This document shows, one piece after another, positions 7,072-12,848 of a stretch of 14,417 nt of DNA (positions are counted from its first letter, which is position 1; the number at the start of each line of letters is the position of its first letter). Under the pieces are notes generated by a model. The model saw nothing but the letters and a program-made list of their open reading frames with translations. It was not told where the DNA came from and searched no databases. Location: contig JBBRTW010000157.1 of assembly GCA_038244055.1 (NCBI GenBank), positions 1 through 14,417 on the forward strand. The letters are read 5' to 3'. The stretch is from DASPKW01 sp038244055. GTDB lineage: Bacteria > Planctomycetota > Phycisphaerae > Tepidisphaerales > Tepidisphaeraceae. Both the position numbers and the translations under genes were made by a program.

Positions 7072-8400
7072 ATGAATCGTCGCCAACTCCTCAAAACCGC
7101 CGCGGCCATCGGGGCCGGCAGCCTGCTCAGGCCCAATGTCGCCCGCGCCGGAAAGAACGCGCCGGGAAACAAGCTCAATATCGCATTGATCGGCGTGTGG
7201 GGGCGCGGACTGGCGCACTACGATTCGATCGCCGATGAGAATGTGGTCGCGCTCTGCGATGTGAATGAGAAGCGCCTGCCCGATGCGCTCAAGCGTTTCC
7301 CGAATGCCAAGACTTATGTGGATTGGCGCAAATGCCTGGATCAGAAGGATCTGGATGCGGTGGTGATCTGCACGGCCGACCATTGCCATGCGTTTGTGGC
7401 CAACTGGGCGCTGAATCGCGATCTGCACGTTTACTGCGAAAAGCCGCTGGCGATCACGGTTGAGGAAGCCCGCACCGTGCGCGCCAACTGGATGAAGAAA
7501 AAGAACAAGCTGGCGACGCAGGTGGGCATGCAGCGGCATGCGATGCAGAACTTCAATCGCGTGCGCGAGCTGATTCGCGATGGCGCGGTCGGCGAATTGA
7601 CCAACGCGTATGCCTGGGGCAACCGGCAGATTCGCCGCGCGGGTTATCTCCCGGGTGAGGGAACGCCGCCGGAAGATTTCCACTACGATCTCTGGCTCGG
7701 GCCGTCGAAGTACCACCCGTATAACCCCGGCTATTTCTCGGGCGGGGCGGGGATGAACTGCCTCTCCTGGAATATGTTCTGGGATTTTGGCGCCGGACAG
7801 ATCGGCGACATGGGCAGCCACACGATGGACCTGCTCTGGAATGCGGTCGATGCCGGCCTGCCGACCTCGGCCGAGGCCAAGGGCGAGAAGTACAACCCCG
7901 ATGTCACGCCCGTGGAATGCGAATCGCACTTCGAGCACCCGGCCAACAGTTGGCGCGGGCCGATCAAAGTGAGCTGGTATCAGGGCGGGGCGATGCCCCC
8001 CTCTCCCAAGCCGTACATCGATTTGAAGAAGATCGACCACGGCGCGATGTTCAAGGGAAGCAAAGGTTATGTGATCGCCGATTTCGGCTCGCGCATCGTG
8101 CTACCCTTCGGCGACAACGCCGATCTGACCTACTACAAGCCGCGCACGGCCGAGACGGTCCTCCCGCCGCTCGGGCACTTCCAGAAACAGTGGATCAACG
8201 CCTGCAAGGGCGATCTCAAGACGGCCTGCGATTTCGAATACAGCGGCAACATGATCGAGCAGTTGCTGCTTGGCCTGGTCGCGTACCGGGTCGGCAAGAA
8301 GATCGAGTACGACGGCGTGGCGGGCAAGGTCACCAACTGTCCCGAAGCCAATGATCTGCTCAAGCGCGAGTATCGCGATGGGTGGACGATCAACGGATGA
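7072..8400 (+). CDS. Tat-exported Gfo/Idh/MocA family oxidoreductase
   Basis: The 442-residue protein starts with a twin-arginine signal (MNRRQLLKTAAAIGAGSLL, then ARAG near 25-27), so it is probably exported folded with its NAD(P) bound. The N-terminal Rossmann fold shows NIALIGVWGRG (36-46) and an acidic cofactor-binding residue (D63 in CDVNEKR). The catalytic EKP motif is at 123-125 (YCEKPLAIT, K124), and GDMGSHTMD (245-253) carries the likely catalytic H250. The C-terminal domain is the usual alpha/beta substrate-binding fold. ATG 7072 has GGAGG eight bases upstream; an in-frame ATG at 7006 would bury the Tat motif. Position 3 of the GxGxxG loop is Trp rather than Gly. Members oxidise or reduce sugars, inositols and glycosides; the substrate here is unknown. 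It lies 60 bases before the epimerase gene in the same direction, probably in one transcript. Confidence 0.93.
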   Translation: MNRRQLLKTAAAIGAGSLLRPNVARAGKNAPGNKLNIALIGVWGRGLAHYDSIADENVVALCDVNEKRLPDALKRFPNAKTYVDWRKCLDQKDLDAVVICTADHCHAFVANWALNRDLHVYCEKPLAITVEEARTVRANWMKKKNKLATQVGMQRHAMQNFNRVRELIRDGAVGELTNAYAWGNRQIRRAGYLPGEGTPPEDFHYDLWLGPSKYHPYNPGYFSGGAGMNCLSWNMFWDFGAGQIGDMGSHTMDLLWNAVDAGLPTSAEAKGEKYNPDVTPVECESHFEHPANSWRGPIKVSWYQGGAMPPSPKPYIDLKKIDHGAMFKGSKGYVIADFGSRIVLPFGDNADLTYYKPRTAETVLPPLGHFQKQWINACKGDLKTACDFEYSGNMIEQLLLGLVAYRVGKKIEYDGVAGKVTNCPEANDLLKREYRDGWTING

Positions 8401-8460
8401 TGGCGGCGGGCCGTTCCGCGCGGTTGTGATTTTAGAGTGAAAATACTGAAGGAGACGATC

Positions 8461-9582
8461 ATGCGCCTCGCACATGAGCGACGGGCTGCGTTCTGGGCAT
8501 ACGGTCTGACGGCGGCGCTCGCGGCGCTGTGCTCGGCGGGATGCGCGGTCAGCGCGCCTCCTGACCCGGCGGAGAATCCGACGCAGGTTCGCAAGCAGCC
8601 ATTTGGCAAGATGCCCGACGGCACCGAAATCGACCTCTACACCCTGAGCAGCGGCCGGGGGCTTGAGGCGAACATCATGACCTATGGCGCGACACTGACC
8701 ACGGTGCGCTTCCCCGATCGAACGGGCAAGGTCGATGTCATCACGCTCCACAAGGATTCCCTGGCGGAGTATCTGGCGGGGCATCCGCTCTTTGGGTCGG
8801 TGGTCGGCCGATATGCCAATCGCATCGCCAATGCTCATTTCTCCATCGATGGCGCGGAATACAAGCTCGAGGTCAATTCCGGCAAACATCATATTCATGG
8901 CGGCAAGGCTGGGTTTCAGGCGCTGGTCTGGAAGGCCGAGCCCGTCACCACAAAGGACTCGGCCGGCGTCAAGCTGACCCTCACCAGTCCCGATGGCCAG
9001 AGCGGCTTCCCAGGCAAGGTTGAGGCGACTGTCGTTTACGCGGTGAATGCGAACAACGAGTTGTCGCTCGATTACACCGCCACAACCGACAAGCCCACCC
9101 ACATCAACCTCTCCAATCATGCCTACTGGAACCTGGAAGGCGCTGAATCGGGCGAGGTGATGGGGCATGTGTTGCAGCTTCAGGCCGAGAAATATGTGGT
9201 GCCCGATGCCGCCCTGATCCCAACCGGCGAGCTGCGCAAGGTCGAGGGCACAGCGCTGGATTTCACCGCGCCCCGCGCCGTCGGCTCGCGCATCAAGGAG
9301 ATGGAGAAGAGCCGGTACGACCACTGCTATGTGCTGAATACCAAACCGGGCGAGCCGCCGGCGCTGTTTGCAAAGGTCACCGCCCCCACCAGCGGCCGGG
9401 TGATGGAAGTGCTGACGACCCAGCCCGGCGTGCAGTTTTATACGGGGAATCCGAACGGGTTATGTCTTGAGACACAACATTATCCCGATTCGCCGAACCA
9501 GGCGGCATTTCCGTCGACCCTGCTCAGGCCAGGGCAGACTTTTCACGAGCAGACGGTGTATCGATTCAGCGTCCAGAAATAA
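8461..9582 (+). CDS. galM: Secreted aldose 1-epimerase (mutarotase), putative lipoprotein
   Basis: The 373-residue enzyme interconverts alpha and beta anomers of aldoses. The galactose-mutarotase signature is complete: FGSVVGRYANRIANA (111-125), HHIHGGKAGF (143-152, with the substrate-binding His of the HGG motif), NHAYWNL (219-225, catalytic acid H220), YDHCY (286-290), GVQFYTGN (323-330) and LCLETQHYPDSPNQ (334-347, catalytic base E337). The N-terminus is a signal peptide ending LAALCSAGC with a lipobox-like Cys 28, so the enzyme should be periplasmic or lipid-anchored, unlike the cytoplasmic GalM of E. coli. ATG 8461 has AAGGAG six bases upstream; the in-frame GTG at 8437 is less good. It probably shares a transcript with the preceding exported oxidoreductase, which fits periplasmic sugar processing in which a cyclic sugar is presented as the correct anomer. 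That pairing is inference. Confidence 0.95.
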   Translation: MRLAHERRAAFWAYGLTAALAALCSAGCAVSAPPDPAENPTQVRKQPFGKMPDGTEIDLYTLSSGRGLEANIMTYGATLTTVRFPDRTGKVDVITLHKDSLAEYLAGHPLFGSVVGRYANRIANAHFSIDGAEYKLEVNSGKHHIHGGKAGFQALVWKAEPVTTKDSAGVKLTLTSPDGQSGFPGKVEATVVYAVNANNELSLDYTATTDKPTHINLSNHAYWNLEGAESGEVMGHVLQLQAEKYVVPDAALIPTGELRKVEGTALDFTAPRAVGSRIKEMEKSRYDHCYVLNTKPGEPPALFAKVTAPTSGRVMEVLTTQPGVQFYTGNPNGLCLETQHYPDSPNQAAFPSTLLRPGQTFHEQTVYRFSVQK

Positions 9583-9595
9583 AAGCGCAACGTGA

Positions 9596-9685
9596 CATGG
9601 GCGTCCCGCCCATGCGGAGTGCGCGGAAGTCTTGCGACAGCGCTTTTGGCACATGAAAGTCGCTCACACGGGCGGGACGCCCGTG
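9596..9685. repeat. REPIN-like inverted pair of short palindromes between convergent genes
   Basis: A perfect 8-bp hairpin CATGGGCG-TCC-CGCCCATG lies at 9596-9614. A second perfect 8-bp hairpin CACGGGCG-GGA-CGCCCGTG lies at 9667-9685. Their cores (GGGCGTCCCGCCC and GGGCGGGACGCCC) are exact reverse complements, so they form an inverted pair 52 bases apart, the layout of REP doublets. They sit between the convergent 3' ends of the epimerase and pectate-lyase-like genes, where such hairpins can also end or stabilise transcripts. No transposase is present nearby. The spacer at 9615-9666 holds nothing I recognise. Confidence 0.75.
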
Positions 9686-9697
9686 CCACGGGAGGCA

Positions 9698-9883
9698 TCA
9701 TCGGCGCCGCGGAGGAGGGCCATCGCCAGCGCATGGGGCAGGCCGCTTGAATTCCTCGTGCAGGATCGACCGCCGGCTGCCCTGACTGTGATGAAGCCCC
9801 ACGCGCCGCGGCGCGTGCGCCGGGATCTCCAGGTAATGCCTTCCGCCGCTTTCGAGGTCCAGGCGCAGTCCACTCGCCATCAT
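9698..9883 (-). CDS. Doubtful small ORF coupled to the pectate-lyase-like gene
   Basis: A 61-residue ORF whose ATG overlaps the TGA of the upstream pectate-lyase-like gene as ATGA. The first part (LDLESGGRHYLEIPAHAPRR) reads like a beta-strand-rich domain edge and has GC-rich third positions; the last 15 residues are Pro/Arg-rich and not protein-like. There is no convincing ribosome-binding site. It could be a coupled small gene, a remnant of a former C-terminal domain, or chance. I recognise no family. Confidence 0.25.
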   Translation of the reverse strand: MMASGLRLDLESGGRHYLEIPAHAPRRVGLHHSQGSRRSILHEEFKRPAPCAGDGPPPRRR

Positions 9884-11394
9884 TTCGCCAGGCGCTTCTT
9901 GAGCATGGCGCTATAGAGATTGGCCGGCTGAACCGGGCCGGGCGCGATGGGCTCGATCCATCGGCCGGTCATTTCCAGAGGCGGGTATTCGCGCATCGAC
10001 AGCCCGACCAGGTTCACCATGTCCGGGCCGAAATTCCGCGACCAGGCGGCCGGCTGCTTGGTGCGGATATTCCAGTAGGTCGCCCCGGCCGCGGTGTGGC
10101 TGCCGCGATTGCCACCGCCGCCCGAGGTCCAGAGGCGCTTGCCCTCGCCGCCATCGATATCGGTGAAAAGATTTTCATACGATGCCCAGCAATGGTGATC
10201 CATCGCCAGGTTGAGCGCGCGGCCGGAGGAGAAGGCGCAGCCCATCGCGCTTTGAACCGTCAGGTCGTGAACGAACTGCGTGTCGACCGTGAAATGAGTG
10301 CAGAGGCAATCCTGGGCTTCAAAGGTGATGCCATGATGCCCCGAAACGCCGTTGGAGGCGTAACGCTGCGGATCAGCGCCGAGATGAATGCCCTCGAGCG
10401 TGCAGAACGCGCCGTTGACGAATGGGCCATTGTCGCCGTTCCACACCCGCAGATCCTTCAGCCAGCAGTTGGCGGCCGATGAATTGATCGCGATCGGATT
10501 GAATCCAACCTCCTTGAAATGCCCGGCGTAGCGCGTCGCGGGGAATTCGAAGGCCAGGCTCTCGATTCCCACATCGGTGACCGCGGGCTTGAACGGCGAA
10601 AGAGCCGGCCGCCACTCCGGGCGCAATTCGAAGCGCAGGCCGCGATCGAGCGTCAAAGTTTTTCCCGACACCGTGCGCACCCGGAAAATCTGCCGGCAGC
10701 GCCAGTCTTTCAGGCCGGTGATGTTCCCCTCACGCCCGCGATAGAGGTACTTGAGCAGGGATTGCTCGGCATCATCCTGCACCGAAACGACCACCTCATC
10801 GCCCACTTTGAAGCGCCCGCCCTCCACGGATATGACATTCGCTCCGCGCGCCGCCGCGGCATTGATCGGCGCGCTATCGCCCGGTGCATCGCGGCGATTG
10901 CCCTGAGTTCCAATCATGATGAGCCCGCCCCCCCACGACCAGTTGCTGGTGGGCGTGCCGCTGTCGTTCTTCACTGGCCTGGGGCGCAACTCTTCCAGAC
11001 CTTTAGTAAAAAGCAGGACCGTCTTATCCTGCCCCGCGCCGCGAAGCACGAGGTTGGAAGCGCGGATTTCGAGCACATCGCTGAGCATGTAGCGCCCGGC
11101 CGGGACGAGGATCACCTTCCCCGCCCCACCCGCGATCGCCTCCTTGAAAGCCCGGGTGTCATCGGTCTTGCCGTCGCCCTTCGCGCCAAACGAGGCGACC
11201 GAAATCGATTCGCGCGGAATCCGAAACGGTTCTTCCGCGCGGCGATAACCCGCGAAGGAAAAATCGGGCAGGCGGCTCTGGGGTGTCCATTTTTCACCGG
11301 CCGCGCCCCACAACTGCGAAGTCTGGGAGTAGGTCGGAACCGAAAATGAGAAGAGGATAAAGATCGCGGCGATTCGCGAGGGGATGGCGATCAT
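9880..11394 (-). CDS. Exported pectate-lyase-superfamily (right-handed beta-helix) protein
   Basis: The 504-residue protein has a signal peptide (about 1-24, MIAIPSRIAAIFILFSF then PTYSQ). After it comes the start of the Pectate_lyase_3 type beta-helix: ISVASFGAKGDGKTDDTRAF (64-83), a GKVILVPAGRYML coil (92-104) and NLVLRGAGQDKTVL (114-127). A long strand-turn region follows with repeated N-G-x-x-G and cysteine-containing coils (INSSAANCWLKDLRVWNGDN, residues 303-322). This family holds polysaccharide lyases, hydrolases, epimerases and binding proteins; the catalytic residues are not evident, so 'lyase' is only the fold name. ATG 11394 has GGAG eight bases upstream and gives a clean signal peptide; the in-frame ATG at 11445 lacks a spaced site. 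It follows the GT4 gene by 75 bases on the same strand and is likely co-transcribed. Periplasmic or extracellular location is expected. Confidence 0.82.
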   Translation of the reverse strand: MIAIPSRIAAIFILFSFSVPTYSQTSQLWGAAGEKWTPQSRLPDFSFAGYRRAEEPFRIPRESISVASFGAKGDGKTDDTRAFKEAIAGGAGKVILVPAGRYMLSDVLEIRASNLVLRGAGQDKTVLLFTKGLEELRPRPVKNDSGTPTSNWSWGGGLIMIGTQGNRRDAPGDSAPINAAAARGANVISVEGGRFKVGDEVVVSVQDDAEQSLLKYLYRGREGNITGLKDWRCRQIFRVRTVSGKTLTLDRGLRFELRPEWRPALSPFKPAVTDVGIESLAFEFPATRYAGHFKEVGFNPIAINSSAANCWLKDLRVWNGDNGPFVNGAFCTLEGIHLGADPQRYASNGVSGHHGITFEAQDCLCTHFTVDTQFVHDLTVQSAMGCAFSSGRALNLAMDHHCWASYENLFTDIDGGEGKRLWTSGGGGNRGSHTAAGATYWNIRTKQPAAWSRNFGPDMVNLVGLSMREYPPLEMTGRWIEPIAPGPVQPANLYSAMLKKRLAK

Positions 11395-11469
11395 GAAGCG
11401 CGCTCCAGTGGGTAAGTAGCGACAGGTTACCCTTGAGCGGGCCATCCCACAATTTGCGAGCGCCGGCGA

Positions 11470-12609
11470 TCACTTGAGTTTGAGAACCTCCACGTATCGC
11501 GGCCAGACTGAATGCCAGGTGAATCGACGGCGAACATCACGCAGCGCGGCAGCCGTCAGACGCTGGCGGAGGGATGAATCGGAGATGACTTGTGCGATTG
11601 CCCCCGCCAGCGCGGCCGGTGAGCGCGGCGGCACGAGCAGGCCGGTCTGGTTGGGGAGGATGACATCGCGAATGCCGGCGACATTTGTGCCGATGACGGG
11701 AACGCCGGCCGCCATCGCTTCGATGAGGACCAAACCAAACCCTTCGGCATCGGAAGGCAGGACCAGCACATCGGCCAATGCGAGGGCCGCCTGCGGCGCG
11801 GGGATTGCGCCATGGAAAATCACCCGGCCAGTAAGGTTCAGTCGCGAAGCGAGCGATTGAAGCAGCGGCAGTTCCGAGCCCTGGCCGTAGATGTGGAGAT
11901 GAATGGTGGGCGCGGCAAGGGTCAGGGCATGGAGCAGATCGGGAAGCCGCTTGATCGGATCGAGGCGGCCGATGAATGTGACGTTGATGGTGTCATCAGA
12001 TCGCGATGAGCCGGCTGCCGGTCGTGGATCGACAGACGTCGACGGTGGGCCATCCGTGGCGGGTGTCTCGGCCGTCGATGACTTGCCCTGGAAATCGGCG
12101 AGATGAATTGCGTTGGGAATGATGACTAATTTAGATTCGGGAATTCCGGACCATTGCCGCGCGGCACGGGCGACCGAGCGCGAAGGGACGATGATCCGGT
12201 CGGCGGCGCGGTGAACCCATCGCTGCAAAGACCAATGCCAGCGCGGACTGGGTTGCGTGGTTTGGATGGATTGGAGATAGCGTGCATTCGGCCAGAGTGG
12301 ACGAAGGGCGGCGGCGATGGTGTTGGCGTGGATGAGAAAGCTCAGGACGGTATCGATCTTCTCTTGGCGGACCAGGCGATGGAGGCGGCGAAGGGTGCGC
12401 GGAAAATCGCGCGGGCCGCGGGCGTCGAGAGCGGTGCATTTAATGCCGTGGGCCAAAAGCTGATCGCGCAATGGGCCGGCCGGCGCGAGACCGACTACTT
12501 CCACGTGCGCCCCGGCCAGGTTTTTCAGACGAATAGCGACCTCACGGACGACAGTTGGCGTGCCGCCGATTTCGAGGTCGGTGTTGAGGAGGAGGATTCG
12601 GCGGGACAT
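11470..12609 (-). CDS. GT4 family glycosyltransferase (GT-B fold)
   Basis: The 379-residue cytoplasmic enzyme would transfer a sugar from a nucleotide-sugar to a growing glycan or lipid. The N-terminal domain opens with MSRRILLLNTDLEIGGTPTV (the GG acceptor loop at 15-16). The C-terminal GT1/GT4 domain shows VIIPNAI (162-168), NVTFIGRLDPIKRLPDLL (209-226), the donor-site E-x7-E motif EGFGLVLIE (289-297) and AAGVPVIGTNVAGIRDVI (300-317). A polar Ser/Pro/Asp-rich linker (175-207) between the domains is longer than usual. I start at ATG 12609 because the family N-terminus begins there. The frame stays open to ATG 12675, but that extension (TPIRPTHYTLHPTPYSLYP) is simply translated heptamer repeat. 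No ribosome-binding site is visible before 12609, since the repeat array abuts it. Likely substrate class is a surface polysaccharide or glycolipid; nothing shows which. Confidence 0.9.
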   Translation of the reverse strand: MSRRILLLNTDLEIGGTPTVVREVAIRLKNLAGAHVEVVGLAPAGPLRDQLLAHGIKCTALDARGPRDFPRTLRRLHRLVRQEKIDTVLSFLIHANTIAAALRPLWPNARYLQSIQTTQPSPRWHWSLQRWVHRAADRIIVPSRSVARAARQWSGIPESKLVIIPNAIHLADFQGKSSTAETPATDGPPSTSVDPRPAAGSSRSDDTINVTFIGRLDPIKRLPDLLHALTLAAPTIHLHIYGQGSELPLLQSLASRLNLTGRVIFHGAIPAPQAALALADVLVLPSDAEGFGLVLIEAMAAGVPVIGTNVAGIRDVILPNQTGLLVPPRSPAALAGAIAQVISDSSLRQRLTAAALRDVRRRFTWHSVWPRYVEVLKLK

Positions 12610-12619
12610 GGGGGAAGGG

Positions 12620-12812
12620 TATAGGCTATAGGGTGTAGGGTGTAGGGTATAGTGTGTAGGGCGTATTGGTGTCATGCTGAGCGTAGCGAAGCATCTTGCA
12701 TGTAGGTTGGGGGTGAGTCGAAAAATCCGAGTGGCCTCGACGTCCGATGCTGGATCCTTCGGTCGCCTAGGCTCTCTCAGGATGACCTGTTCCCTATACC
12801 CTACACCCTATA
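12620..12812. repeat. Nested palindromic element with tandem-heptamer arms
   Basis: Outer left arm: six head-to-tail heptamers T(A/G)TAGGG at 12620-12661 (tataggc, tataggg, tgtaggg, tgtaggg, tatagtg, tgtaggg). Outer right arm: three inverted heptamers CCCTATA, CCCTACA, CCCTATA at 12792-12812, followed by CCC after a TA. The arms flank a separate inner element at 12671-12786. The block fills the space between recJ and the GT4 start and contains no gene. Heptamer arrays of this sort recall the STRR repeats of cyanobacteria, but the sequence and setting differ. Confidence 0.75.
12671..12786. mobile_element. MITE-like 116-bp element with 11-bp terminal inverted repeats
   Basis: The ends GTCATGCTGAG (12671-12681) and CTCAGGATGAC (12776-12786) are inverted repeats with one mismatch. 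Further in, GCGAAGCATC and GGATCCTTCGGTCGC are also partly complementary, so the whole unit can fold on itself. The pattern resembles the dispersed GTCATCCTGAGCG...AGGATGAC repeats found in several environmental bacterial genomes. It has no coding capacity and would need a transposase supplied from elsewhere. Its mobility is inferred; no target-site duplication is clear because of the heptamer arrays around it. Confidence 0.55.
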
Positions 12813-12848
12813 CCCTTTCGCACACTGCATTGCCGCGCTGCTCCCCAC

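Noticed and set aside
8101..9324. Minus-strand ORF opposite the epimerase
   Set aside because: It crosses two well-supported plus-strand genes and has no family features; the catalytic motifs of GalM on the other strand explain the open frame.
12671..12786. A remnant insertion sequence with transposase
   Set aside because: The unit is only 116 bases, has no coding frame and no neighbouring transposase, so at most a non-autonomous element.
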